Assembly (NCBI GenBank): GCA_003963455.1
Contig: RXJA01000062.1
Span: 62,001 to 126,000, forward strand
Source of the DNA: Hyphomicrobiales bacterium
GTDB taxonomy: Bacteria; Pseudomonadota; Alphaproteobacteria; Rhizobiales; Rhizobiaceae
DNA length: 64,000 nt
Direction: 5' to 3'
Shown here: positions 1 through 7,955 of the stretch, piece after piece
How the letters are laid out: every line of letters begins with the position of its first letter
How positions within the stretch are numbered: the first letter of the stretch is position 1
Made by a program: the position numbers and the translations under genes
Notes under the pieces: generated by a model
What the model was told of the DNA's origin: nothing
The model's input: the letters and a program-made list of their open reading frames with translations, nothing else
Database searches by the model: none

Positions 1-454
1 CATCCGATGCCATCGCGTTTCACCGATGGCTCAACCGCAACACGCCCTCCGCGACGGCCGGGGGCGACGCCGCCGGCATGGCCTTACCAGCGGATGGCGA
101 GGGCTGCGCCTCAGCCAAGTGGGCCGTTCCGATACCCGGCCGAATCTCCTGGTGCTGCCAGGCGAGAAGGAGGGAGATCGCCTTCCCGATCTTTGACCGC
201 TGGAAGCGCGACTCCTGATTTCGGGCCAACGAGCTCCTCGATCAGGCGGGGTTCATGCCGCTTGGCTCTCTCTCGATTCGACAACGGCGAGTGTTTCGAT
301 GAGCGATGCGAGGGAATTGCGCGACCCTGGCGGAGTCGGCACTGAGAATCGATCATCAATGCTGAACGCTGCCGTCGCGCGTTGGTAGTGTAGAAGTTTG
401 TATCTCGGCATTCGACACGTTGCAGGAGCCTGAACAGTCGGTTCATGCTAAGCA
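1..454. other. Leading stretch without a supportable gene
   Basis: I see no convincing coding region here. Short open frames exist on both strands but their translations are Arg/Pro/Ser-rich, carry no recognisable motif and lack ribosome binding sites. No tRNA cloverleaf, IS end or long repeat was noticed. It could be the degraded border of a gene lying left of the window. Confidence 0.5.
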
Positions 455-1198
455 ATGGAAATGACCAAGTTCGCTTACCTGATCGAACCTCCTTTCAATT
501 ATCGTGATGCTGACGGAACCGTCACTGGCTGCGACGTGGCGTTGGCGCGAACCGTTCTTGGCATGGTCGGCCTTCACGATTTTGAAGTGGTCGAAACCGA
601 ATTCGCGCACCTGCTTCCAGGGCTCACCGAAGGGCGTTGGCGGATGACAACGGGCCTTTTCGCGACCGAGGAGCGCCAGCGGACAGCGGCCTTCAGCAGG
701 CCGATCTGGGCGCTGCCAGATGGGTTGCTTGTGCAGAAGGGCAACCCCCTGAAGCTGACCGGATACAGGTCGGTCGTCAGGACTGACAGTTGCAAACTCG
801 CTGTCATACGCAACCAGATACAGCACGGCTTTGCGGTTGATCTCGGTGTGCCGGAGCGTCGCATCCTGATATTCGAAACCTATACCGATGCCGCTCGAGC
901 GGTAGCGGACGGCAAAGCCCATGCCTATGCGAGCGTCGCCAGGGCGCATAACGCATTCATCGAACGAACTCCCGACATTCAGTTGGAGGTTGTGGCCGTG
1001 GGGCCTGATGAGAAGGAGCCGGCATTCGGTTCCTTCGCCTTCGGCAAATCGGACAATGCTTTCAGGCAGGCCATTGACGATGCATTGCTGGTCTACCTTG
1101 GCTCGAGCGAGCATCGCGCTATGATGAAGAAATTCGGTTTCAGCGATGCCGAGGTCGACTTGGTCGCGCTTCTCGACCAGAGTCGAAATTCAAACTGA
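455..1198 (+). CDS. Substrate-binding domain protein (SBP_bac_3-like), no signal peptide
   Basis: 247 residues resembling family 3 periplasmic solute-binding proteins of amino-acid ABC transporters. The N-terminus gives the typical PPF-x-Y-x-D lobe start (residues 11-18), and the order of the two lobes through YTDAARAVADGKAHAY near residue 143 and the C-terminal helix fits the family. Unlike true periplasmic members it starts directly at the domain with no hydrophobic leader, and no permease or ATPase gene lies beside it. It may therefore be a cytoplasmic sensor-like or orphan binding protein, or have lost its leader through rearrangement. The start has only a weak ribosome site; a second ATG lies two codons on. 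Substrate is unknown. Confidence 0.7.
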   Translation: MEMTKFAYLIEPPFNYRDADGTVTGCDVALARTVLGMVGLHDFEVVETEFAHLLPGLTEGRWRMTTGLFATEERQRTAAFSRPIWALPDGLLVQKGNPLKLTGYRSVVRTDSCKLAVIRNQIQHGFAVDLGVPERRILIFETYTDAARAVADGKAHAYASVARAHNAFIERTPDIQLEVVAVGPDEKEPAFGSFAFGKSDNAFRQAIDDALLVYLGSSEHRAMMKKFGFSDAEVDLVALLDQSRNSN

Positions 1199-1229
1199 GA
1201 GGTGTGCGCTAAGGGGCGCACTGCCGCCC

Positions 1230-2234
1230 TTACGCGGCAGTGCGCGCGTCGAGCGCGTTGCCGTCGCGGCGCATCTGATCGGCGAGCGCGAGAAACCGGG
1301 CGCGATCGGCCGCGCCGCGTCTGACGCGGAAGCTTTCGTCGATCACCCGGTTGACCCGCGCCCATTGGTTCCAGGCGAAGCTGCGGCCGAGACCGACCGT
1401 GGTGGAGCTGCTGGGAAAGCGGTCCGCCGAGCGCACGAGCTCCTCCCAGGACGCGCCGAATTCGACTTCGCTGAAGCGGCTATGCCGCCCCGTCAGCGCG
1501 TTGCGCTCGAGAAGGAGGGCGCGTTCCAGAAGCTCGGGATGGTGCGCCGCGAGCCAGTACAGCTCCCAGATCTTCGAAGCCGGACAGAAGAAGCATGCCG
1601 ACTTGGTCGGCACCATGCCGGCGCCGAGGGTCTCGGTGATGACGTGGATGCACGCGGCGCGGTCCCATCCCAGAATCTGGAGCGGGTACGAGTAGTCGAA
1701 GTCGGCGTCGGTCTCCGGGAGATTGCGGGAACGCCGCATGTCGGCGCGTCCGCAATCGTAGCCGATCAGCTTGACGATACGCTCGCCGCGCCGTCCGGCT
1801 TCGAGCCAGATCGGGTGAGGCTCGCAGGAATTGGGGCCTGACCTGACGCCCTTGATCACCTGGTCCTGCGGCTGCTGCTTCCACTTGATCGAGCAGGATT
1901 TCAGCCCGAATGCAAGGCTCGGAAGCGTCTCGTTGGCCATGCAGTTGCCATAGAGGTCCGAGTAGCCCGTGCCTGGAAGCGTCGCTTTCCTGCATATGGT
2001 GATGTTCGGCCATCCCCATCCGAGAAGCACCTGGTTCATGCGCTCCAGATGGTCGAGAGTCGTCGGCTTCTCCGCGCGAAGATCGGCGAAGGTGATGACG
2101 TCGGGCCGTAGCCCGGCGAGCTTCAGGGCCACGAGCATTGCGGTGGAGTCGACGCCGGAGCCGAAGCATGCGGCCAATAGCCGGCCGGCGAGCGCATCGC
2201 GGAGCAGCCGGCGCTGCAGGGCTGAAAGAAGCAT
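1230..2234 (-). CDS. PP-loop ATPase (PAPS reductase-like adenine nucleotide alpha hydrolase)
   Basis: 334 residues. The N-terminus holds a PP-loop, GSGVDST at residues 25-31, as in PAPS reductases and other N-type ATP pyrophosphatases, which adenylate a substrate while releasing pyrophosphate. Cysteines at about 98 and 114 and a CFFC pair (214-217) could hold a metal or Fe-S cluster, as in phage- and DndC-like relatives. No sulfur-assimilation or dnd genes are nearby, so assimilatory PAPS reduction is unlikely; a role in modifying nucleic acid or a small molecule is inference. Start supported by an AGGGGG ribosome site. It lies 9 bases after the 99-residue gene upstream, so the two are probably co-transcribed. 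Confidence 0.75.
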   Translation of the reverse strand: MLLSALQRRLLRDALAGRLLAACFGSGVDSTAMLVALKLAGLRPDVITFADLRAEKPTTLDHLERMNQVLLGWGWPNITICRKATLPGTGYSDLYGNCMANETLPSLAFGLKSCSIKWKQQPQDQVIKGVRSGPNSCEPHPIWLEAGRRGERIVKLIGYDCGRADMRRSRNLPETDADFDYSYPLQILGWDRAACIHVITETLGAGMVPTKSACFFCPASKIWELYWLAAHHPELLERALLLERNALTGRHSRFSEVEFGASWEELVRSADRFPSSSTTVGLGRSFAWNQWARVNRVIDESFRVRRGAADRARFLALADQMRRDGNALDARTAA

Positions 2235-2243
2235 GGCGACCCC

Positions 2244-2543
2244 CTACTCACCGTTGCCGGCGGTGAGCCGCGCCCAGCTCTCGCGCAGGAATCTCGGGAT
2301 TTCGAAATCGGGATCGACATAGGCTTGGTCGATGACGCGCGCCGGCACCGGCGTCGTTCCGGCGGCGGCCGTGTCGCCAGGCGCCGGTGGTTCGCACAGG
2401 GCGTCGAGCAACGAAGCGAGCTGGACGCGATCGACGATGCTGATCCGGATGGTCGCATCCGGAGGCAGCTTCTGGCCGATGCGATAGGTTTCTGCGTCGG
2501 CCTTCAGACTGAACCAGCGGCGTCCGACATTGTAGACGATCAT
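2244..2543 (-). CDS. Hypothetical protein, 99 aa
   Basis: A small soluble protein of no family I recognise. It starts with a compact beta-rich stretch (MIVYNVGRRWFSLKADAE) and ends with a PEIPRFLRESW-like segment (DFEIPRFLRESWARL). A good AGGAGA ribosome site precedes the ATG by eight bases. It sits directly upstream of the PP-loop enzyme gene on the same strand and belongs to the minus-strand backbone block. Codon use matches its neighbours, which supports real coding. No function is assigned. Confidence 0.65.
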   Translation of the reverse strand: MIVYNVGRRWFSLKADAETYRIGQKLPPDATIRISIVDRVQLASLLDALCEPPAPGDTAAAGTTPVPARVIDQAYVDPDFEIPRFLRESWARLTAGNGE

Positions 2544-2683
2544 GATGTGATCTCCTGGGTTGGCGGGCGATGTGTCGCCCGGGCTTGACGTTTCGGGATG
2601 GTTGGACGCGAACGCGGCGCGCCGTGTCGGGGGATGAATTGCTGGTGGCTACGTGCCGTGCCGTTCGATGGGGATGTGCCGCA

Positions 2684-3232
2684 TCAGCGGACCTCCCCGT
2701 AGAACGCTTCCAGCCACGCGCGCAGCTCGCGGCGCATGATGTCGATCGGCGCGTTGATCTCGACGATGCGCGCGGTCGGGGCGACCTTTCCGCGTCGCTG
2801 GAATTCGCCGACGACGGCGCGCATGACACGCAGGTAGAGCCAGCCGCCAACGAGCGCGACGTCTTCGATCGGGCGGTCGCCTCGCCTGATCATCCGGGCG
2901 ATGTGGATTCCGGGGTGTTTGCCCTCCGGCATCCCGCCGCGCGGGGTTCCCGGGCGCGGCCATCGCGTGCCCGTGCCGCCGGCGATCATGCCGGCGGCGA
3001 CCTCCTCGGTCAGTCGGGCGTCGTAGGCCTCGATGGGCGAATCCGCATCGCGAAATCCATAACGCGCGGAAACGAATGCGACTCTGGCCTTGCGGCCTTC
3101 CGGATCGCAATGGCGAAGCGTGCGCCACAGCGGCCCGTCATAACGTTCGATCGCGGGTATGCGCCCGGCGCCGGCTCGTTTTGATGAGGAGCAGGCGAGG
3201 ATCAGCAGGCGGGAGCAGGGCGGGACGGGCAT
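2684..3232 (-). CDS. DUF6884/YaaA-like protein
   Basis: 182 residues from MPVPPCSRLLIL. The opening LLILACSSSK motif followed by LW..L and FVSARYGF is characteristic of the DUF6884/YaaA-like fold, whose members are linked to nucleotide or DNA-damage metabolism; the exact activity is unknown. I chose the internal ATG at 3232 rather than the upstream in-frame codons because its A is shared with the TGA stop of the ArdC-like gene (TGATG overlap), implying translational coupling, and because the conserved motif begins there. Part of the minus-strand backbone block. Confidence 0.65.
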   Translation of the reverse strand: MPVPPCSRLLILACSSSKRAGAGRIPAIERYDGPLWRTLRHCDPEGRKARVAFVSARYGFRDADSPIEAYDARLTEEVAAGMIAGGTGTRWPRPGTPRGGMPEGKHPGIHIARMIRRGDRPIEDVALVGGWLYLRVMRAVVGEFQRRGKVAPTARIVEINAPIDIMRRELRAWLEAFYGEVR

Positions 3233-4158
3233 CACGCTGCCTCCCGCTGGATCTCCGCCTGCGGCTGGAGTTCGTGCAGATAGGCGACGGCGCGTTGCGC
3301 ATGCGCCGCGGCCTGGAAGATCGCTTTCCGGTCTCCCTGAAGGACGCGCAACCACGACTCGACATAGCTGGCGTGATCGGGGCGTGGCTCCATCTCGGGC
3401 ACGATGCCGAGATCGGCGCAGAGGAAGCTGGCGCCTATGTCCGCAACCAGCTCTTCGCGGGCGCGCTCGCTCCGATCCTTATGGTAGCGGCTGAGATCGC
3501 GATCGAGGCGATGGCTCGCGCCCGCCCAGTGGATGCATTCGTGCCCGAGCACGGCATAATAGCTTGCCGCGTCGCGGAATGTTTCGAAAGGCGGCATCTG
3601 CACATGATCGCTGGACGGTGAGAAGAACGCCTTCGTTCCACCGTGGCGGATCACCGCGCGCGTGCTGGCGAAGAAGCGATCGGCGTGCTCGATCCGTTGG
3701 ATCGGATCGGCGGGTGGCTCCGGCCGACGATAGTATTGCTCGGGAAGGCCCTCGATCTGGTCGCAGTTGAAGACCGTGTAGGCCTTGAGGAACGGGATGT
3801 CCCGCTCCACCTCGCCGCCATGCGCGTCGACCTCCGTCTTCGTGAAACGGCTGGCGTAGACGACGGTCGAGCCGCCCTCGCCCTTGCGCACATGCGCGCC
3901 CAGCTCGGACGCCTGGCGGAAGGTCATCCAGATCGAAGAGGCGAAGCCCCGCGCCATGCCCTCCGACCACAGAAGCAGCACGTTGAGGCCCGTATAGGGC
4001 TGGCCGTTGTGGCGCAGCGGCCGCGTGACGCGGCCGTTGGCACTGCCCGACTGCCATGGCTGGACCCATGGGCGCACGCCCTTTTCGAGATCGGCGACGA
4101 TGCGCTCGGTGATGCGCGCATAGATATCGGCGCGCGATCCGGTTTGCCTGTTTGTCAT
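3232..4158 (-). CDS. ArdC-like antirestriction / ssDNA-binding zincin protein
   Basis: 308 residues. The N-terminal half (about 10-130) resembles the ArdC ssDNA-binding domain (DIYARITERI, PWVQPW, NG..Y.G.N...LW). The C-terminal half carries a zincin motif HECIH at residues 206-210, followed by a second helix with H216/D219. Proteins of this kind are found on conjugative plasmids and ICEs; ArdC protects incoming DNA from restriction. Start set at the ATG at 4158 because GGAGG lies nine bases upstream; an upstream in-frame extension lacks a ribosome site. Its stop overlaps the start of the next gene by one base. Confidence 0.85.
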   Translation of the reverse strand: MTNRQTGSRADIYARITERIVADLEKGVRPWVQPWQSGSANGRVTRPLRHNGQPYTGLNVLLLWSEGMARGFASSIWMTFRQASELGAHVRKGEGGSTVVYASRFTKTEVDAHGGEVERDIPFLKAYTVFNCDQIEGLPEQYYRRPEPPADPIQRIEHADRFFASTRAVIRHGGTKAFFSPSSDHVQMPPFETFRDAASYYAVLGHECIHWAGASHRLDRDLSRYHKDRSERAREELVADIGASFLCADLGIVPEMEPRPDHASYVESWLRVLQGDRKAIFQAAAHAQRAVAYLHELQPQAEIQREAA

Positions 4159-4630
4159 GTCCTGAACCTCCGTATTGGGGCCGCGCCCATCGCGGCCCGT
4201 CGCGGAGGTCCTTCGCCGGGGCAATCAGGAGGGTGGCGCACCCGACCGGGGTCCCCGCCGCGCTTGCGCGGCGGGGTGGTCAAGGGCCGGAACGAAGTGG
4301 AGGACGGCGAAGCCGTTGCGCCGCCCCTCCGGCCCCGGCAGGACCACCGTCCGGGACGGGCCTCGATGGCTCCTTCCTCCTTCCCCCCATCCTTCTCGCG
4401 TCCGCGACGGCACTCGGACACGATTTCTATCTGGTGACGTGCGATGTGAAGGACACCAGGCCGTCCGGCGCGTCCGTGTTCGATCCGTGGAACGACGACG
4501 CGGCAATGTTCCCGCTCGGCCCGAAAGCCGCGTGAGCGAGATAGCGACACGGGAAAAGCCGGCCCCGAACGGGACCGGCCCGAGCGACACGGATGAAGGG
4601 GCGAGGCCGAAGCCTCGCCCGGTGGGCGGC
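4159..4630. other. 472-bp GC-rich gap with a perfect hairpin
   Basis: No credible gene. The clearest structure is a perfect 10-bp stem with a four-base CTTG loop at 4253-4276 (arms CCCCGCCGCG and CGCGGCGGGG). It lacks a T-run on either strand, so a classical intrinsic terminator is doubtful; it may be an attenuator, a processing stem or a structural repeat. The rest is GC-rich with short inverted repeats and shadow frames only. Confidence 0.55.
4253..4276. repeat. Perfect inverted repeat, 10-bp arms
   Basis: CCCCGCCGCG at 4253-4262 pairs with CGCGGCGGGG at 4267-4276 around CTTG. It lies between the ArdC-like gene and the 195-residue gene, both on the minus strand. No T-tract follows. Confidence 0.8.
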
Positions 4631-5218
4631 TCAGCCGAAGGCCGCCATCTGCATCTCGGCCGCCTTGCGGTCGAGCGTCTGGCCGGGATTGTCGACGGGA
4701 CGCTCGAAGGGCTTCCAGCGCTCGCCGACGACGTGCTCGTAGGCGGTGACGGCGCCTTCGGCGGCCATGCGCAGCGCGTGCGCCTGGACGCCCATGTCGG
4801 CGGCGAACTCGCGCTTGCGCTGCGCGGCGCTTTCGAAGCCGACCGGCCCGTCGAGGTCCTCGTCGCGCAGGTCGTTGGCGGCTTTCGCCGTCATGTCCCG
4901 CGCCTCGGTGACGGCCCGGCTGTAGAATTGGCCCGCGCCGTGAGCGGAGCCGACATAGGCGCCGACGATCCGCTGCAGGTGGATCTGCATGGCGCGCTCG
5001 CCGAGGCCTTCGCCCAGCGCCTCGGCGGTCTCGACGATCATGCGCTCGTGAAGCTCGCGGATGCCGTCGCTGTCGAGGATGGGCAGTCCGAAGCTCTCGG
5101 CGATGAGGGTGGCGTGCGCCGTATCGGGACAAGCGAGCCGGACCATTTCGAGGGTGGTGCCCTTGCGAAGCGGGACGACGCGGGCGACCTGGCGGGGAGC
5201 GCGACTGGATTTGGTCAT
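4631..5218 (-). CDS. Hypothetical protein, 195 aa
   Basis: A mostly helical soluble protein with no motif I can name. The middle (ESFGLPILDSDGIRELHERMIVETAE) and a long helix around residues 60-110 look like genuine protein, and the ATG is preceded by AAGGAAAGGAACC. It is alone in its transcription interval, flanked by GC-rich gaps of 472 and 531 bases that both contain perfect hairpins. Its position among ArdC-, DUF7007- and ParB-like genes suggests a mobile-element maintenance or transfer role, but this is only context. Confidence 0.65.
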   Translation of the reverse strand: MTKSSRAPRQVARVVPLRKGTTLEMVRLACPDTAHATLIAESFGLPILDSDGIRELHERMIVETAEALGEGLGERAMQIHLQRIVGAYVGSAHGAGQFYSRAVTEARDMTAKAANDLRDEDLDGPVGFESAAQRKREFAADMGVQAHALRMAAEGAVTAYEHVVGERWKPFERPVDNPGQTLDRKAAEMQMAAFG

Positions 5219-5749
5219 GGTGAGGTTCCTTTCCTTCGGTTGGCCCGAAGGGAAGGCCTTGCCGGCCTTCCCTTCGGGTGCGGTCGGAAGAAACCGGCCG
5301 AAGGCCGGACGCTTCAGGGTCCGGGCCGGCCGGATCGAGCGAAGCAGGCTTGCGGCCGAGCGGGGCCGAAGGCTCTGCGCGGGACGCGGGCCTGCTTTGC
5401 CGAGATTGGCTGTTCCGGCCGCAAGGCGGCGCGAAGCGGCCTTGAAGCGGCCGGCGGCCGGTTTACGAGCGCAACCTGAACCGAAGGGAGGCCGGCAAGG
5501 GTCGGGCTGGCGTCAGGCCAGGATGGGAAGGGAACGCATTGACCAGGGCATCCCGCGACCGCCGATGATGCCCGGGCGCATCGCGAGGGCGCGGCGACTA
5601 TCCGGTCCGGCCTGCACCGTCGCCGATGGCCGCGCCCACACCTTGGGCCGCCAGGAACGCATGATCTGCTCGGTCCGCGGCGCCAGCGGAATGCGTTGCA
5701 TGTCGGCTCGTCCATCGCGAATTGGCCGCGGCTCCCGCGCAGTAGCCCG
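5219..5749. other. 531-bp GC-rich gap with a long hairpin
   Basis: No supportable gene. A perfect 15-bp stem with a five-base loop lies at 5244-5278, immediately before the start of the 195-residue gene on the minus strand, so it could act in that gene's leader. The remaining sequence (5300-5500) is rich in GGCCG words and resembles the gap before the ParB-like gene (9700-9800): both have TGCGGCCGAGC followed by CTGCGCGGG. Confidence 0.5.
5244..5278. repeat. Perfect 15-bp inverted repeat
   Basis: CCCGAAGGGAAGGCC (5244-5258) is exactly complementary to 5264-5278, with loop TTGCC. It lies about 25 bases upstream of the minus-strand ATG at 5218, in the expected leader or promoter region. It has no T-run. 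Confidence 0.8.
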
Positions 5750-6148
5750 TCACGGAGCCGATGCTGCAGGACTGCCGGTGATTGCATCGGCTTTCGCGAG
5801 GACAGCAACCGCACGCGGGAGCCATTGCTCGAACTCGTGCTGCGACAGGCCTAGCGGCCGGGGCTCCCGCAGGATCGCGACCAGGTTGTCGAACAGCTCG
5901 GCCTTGCGCTGGACGGTTTCGCCGAACGCGTCCGGAACAGGGACTTCAGGGCCGGAATAGGCGGCACTCCGGCCCTTCCATATGCCGGTGACATAGGTTT
6001 CGCTGGACGTGTCGACGTCCTCCTTCGCATCGCCCCATCGATCGTCGTCGATGGCGAGACGGCAGGCTTGCTCCGGCGTGGCGGCCTTGTAGCTGCGCTG
6101 GCGATAGACCGGCAAATGGTAGGTGGTTTCCACGGTATAGATCGGCAT
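5750..6148 (-). CDS. Hypothetical protein, 132 aa
   Basis: A small protein beginning MPIYTVETTYHLPVYRQRSY, a beta-strand-rich start, followed by an acidic middle and a helical C-terminal half. I recognise no family. The ATG at 6148 has a strong AAAGGAG site seven bases upstream, and the gene lies 12 bases after the 118-residue gene, so it probably ends a four-gene unit (7868 to 5750) whose other members overlap by ATGA. Function unknown. Confidence 0.65.
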   Translation of the reverse strand: MPIYTVETTYHLPVYRQRSYKAATPEQACRLAIDDDRWGDAKEDVDTSSETYVTGIWKGRSAAYSGPEVPVPDAFGETVQRKAELFDNLVAILREPRPLGLSQHEFEQWLPRAVAVLAKADAITGSPAASAP

Positions 6149-6160
6149 CGCCGTCTCCTT

Positions 6161-6517
6161 TCATGAGGTGTGGGGTTGTTCGCCGCTCGATGCCGCTGGA
6201 TCGCTTCGAACGTCGAAGCGTTCGCGCAATGCCGAGATCGCCCGGTCCTGGCGGGCGAGCTTGCGTGACAGCGCGTCGATTTCCGCCTGCCGCTCTGCGG
6301 TGGCGGCGGCGAGATTCGAACGGTAGCGTTCGAGGAACGCGCCCGGATCGGGCGGCTTGCCCCGCCGATAGGCGGTCCGCCGCGGCAGCAGTTGCGGGAT
6401 CAGCGCCGTCATGCGGCGCGTGATCTGCCGCTCGATCAGGTCGAGCTGGCGCTGAGTCTGCCGGCGCGCCTCCTCCATGCGGGAGAGCTGCGTCGGGCGG
6501 TCGGGGGACGGCATCAT
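6161..6517 (-). CDS. Hypothetical coiled-coil protein, 118 aa
   Basis: Highly charged, helical protein. Residues 14-40 (MEEARRQTQRQLDLIERQI) and 70-105 (AATAERQAEIDALSRKLARQ) show heptad-like spacing compatible with coiled coils. Its ATG overlaps the stop of the DUF7007 gene by four bases (ATGA, 6514-6517), a mark of translational coupling. No enzymatic motif is visible; a scaffolding or partner role to the DUF7007 protein is an inference from coupling only. Confidence 0.7.
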   Translation of the reverse strand: MMPSPDRPTQLSRMEEARRQTQRQLDLIERQITRRMTALIPQLLPRRTAYRRGKPPDPGAFLERYRSNLAAATAERQAEIDALSRKLARQDRAISALRERFDVRSDPAASSGEQPHTS

Positions 6518-7401
6518 CGCGCCCTCCCCCGCTGCCAGCCGATGAAATCCGACGGCCCGCCATAGACGGGATGCCGGGCCTCATCGATGACGAAGCCGAA
6601 GCGTCCGATCTCATATTCGTCGGACGGAACGAGAAAGCGCCGCTCCTCGGTCCCCTCTCCCCGCCGCCCGCCGGGCGTGGCGACGACTTCAACGAAACCC
6701 TTTTCGTGGCTGGACGTGATCGCCGAGGTCACAATCCAGTCGTTCGCGTGCTCACGCTCGAAGGCGCGGCGGTCCTTGGTCCGCGACTCCCCGGGCTGGA
6801 GCAGCGTGCCGAAGATCGTCTCCCACGCGTCCGGCCAGCTGTCCTGGACGGTGCGCTCCGCGCAGCGTCGCTCGAAGGCGGTGAACAGATGCGGGAAGGT
6901 CATGGCGACGATCGCCCACGCCTCATCCTCCTCGTACCAGCCGCCGTCGGCGCGCAACAGGGGGTGGACCTTCGCGTTCCGCTCGGTCGAAAGATGAAAG
7001 CCGCCATGGCCGGCGGTGCCGTGGAATACGACGCCGTCGGCGTAGATCGACGCACCTTGCGACGCACCCCACGGGGTGCTGGCCGCAATCCGGGCCTCGC
7101 GGCGGCCGAGCGCCTGCTGCTCGCGCTGGTGCTCGGCTTGTTGGACAACGGCCTTGCGGAACGCGGCCGCGTCGGCAAGCTCGCCATGATGGCTGTAGAA
7201 ATCGCTGCGCGTCCATTCGGGCATCGGACGTCGGATCCGCCAGCCGCTGGCGAGATAATGCTTGCCGCCTCGGGCAGGAACCATCGCATAGGCATGTTCG
7301 CCGACCAGAGCGACGTTCATGCCGTCCGCGCTGCGGCCAAAAGAAACCCCCGGAAAACCGGGGGCTTCGTCGTTGGCGATCGTGGAAGCGAGCGCGCTCA
7401 T
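6514..7401 (-). CDS. DUF7007 domain protein
   Basis: 295 residues. The middle segment TPWGASQGASIYADGVVF followed by HGTAGHGGFHLS (near residues 109-138) matches what I recall of the DUF7007 family, common on rhizobial and other alphaproteobacterial plasmids and of unknown function. The next segment EEDEAWAIVAMTFPHLF is also typical. It overlaps both neighbours by ATGA (7398-7401 and 6514-6517), so the three genes are translated as a coupled set. Possible role in element maintenance; not established. Confidence 0.75.
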   Translation of the reverse strand: MSALASTIANDEAPGFPGVSFGRSADGMNVALVGEHAYAMVPARGGKHYLASGWRIRRPMPEWTRSDFYSHHGELADAAAFRKAVVQQAEHQREQQALGRREARIAASTPWGASQGASIYADGVVFHGTAGHGGFHLSTERNAKVHPLLRADGGWYEEDEAWAIVAMTFPHLFTAFERRCAERTVQDSWPDAWETIFGTLLQPGESRTKDRRAFEREHANDWIVTSAITSSHEKGFVEVVATPGGRRGEGTEERRFLVPSDEYEIGRFGFVIDEARHPVYGGPSDFIGWQRGRAR

Positions 7402-7868
7402 GCCGCGGCCCTCCCTTCGACGACATCCGCTGCCACCTGGTCCGCCGTGACCGGCTGCAGGATCGCGTGGGGATAGCCATGGCTCTTCAGCCAGGTCTCG
7501 GCGGCGGCATGGTTTTCGGCGAGATGCACCAGCTCACCGTCAGGCCGGTCGAGAACGACGACCGAGCCGATGGCGGGCCGCTCGACGACGGTGAACTTCA
7601 GGTCGCTGTCGATCGAGAAGCTGCGGTGGACGCGAAGCACGACGACGCCACTGCCGCCGAAATCCCCCTCGTGGAGCGTGAAGGACTCCAGGATCGTCGT
7701 GCGACCAACGACATGCCGTGGCCGCTTGGCGATCAGTCGGCCGCCATTGTTGCGGCTTTTCCAGGCCGCGAGCTTCTTGCGGTGGTGCTCCGGCGGGCGC
7801 GGCTTTCCGTCGGAGTATTTTACGATTGCGCCGAGCGGCACCAAGTCGAAGATCAATGAAGCGGACAT
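7398..7868 (-). CDS. Hypothetical protein, 156 aa
   Basis: Starts MSASLIFDLVPLGAIVKYSDGKPRPP; the middle is rich in beta-forming segments (GVVVLRVHRSF, LKFTVVERPAIGSVVVLD). I recognise no family. The ATG at 7868 was chosen over an upstream in-frame codon because AGGAGG lies six bases before it. It overlaps the DUF7007 gene by ATGA, making it the first gene of the coupled set 7868-6161. A gap of 87 bases separates it from the ParB-like gene. Confidence 0.7.
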   Translation of the reverse strand: MSASLIFDLVPLGAIVKYSDGKPRPPEHHRKKLAAWKSRNNGGRLIAKRPRHVVGRTTILESFTLHEGDFGGSGVVVLRVHRSFSIDSDLKFTVVERPAIGSVVVLDRPDGELVHLAENHAAAETWLKSHGYPHAILQPVTADQVAADVVEGRAAA

Positions 7869-7955
7869 TGTGTCCTCCTGTTGTGGACGATGAAAACAAG
7901 ACCGCCGCCGGACGGGCCGGCGGCGGGATGTCATTCGAAGATCGATGGGAAGTGG

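Noticed and set aside
4155-5132. 325-residue minus-strand frame across the gap at 4159-4630
   Set aside because: Arg-rich translation with no start signal, overlapping a better-supported gene.
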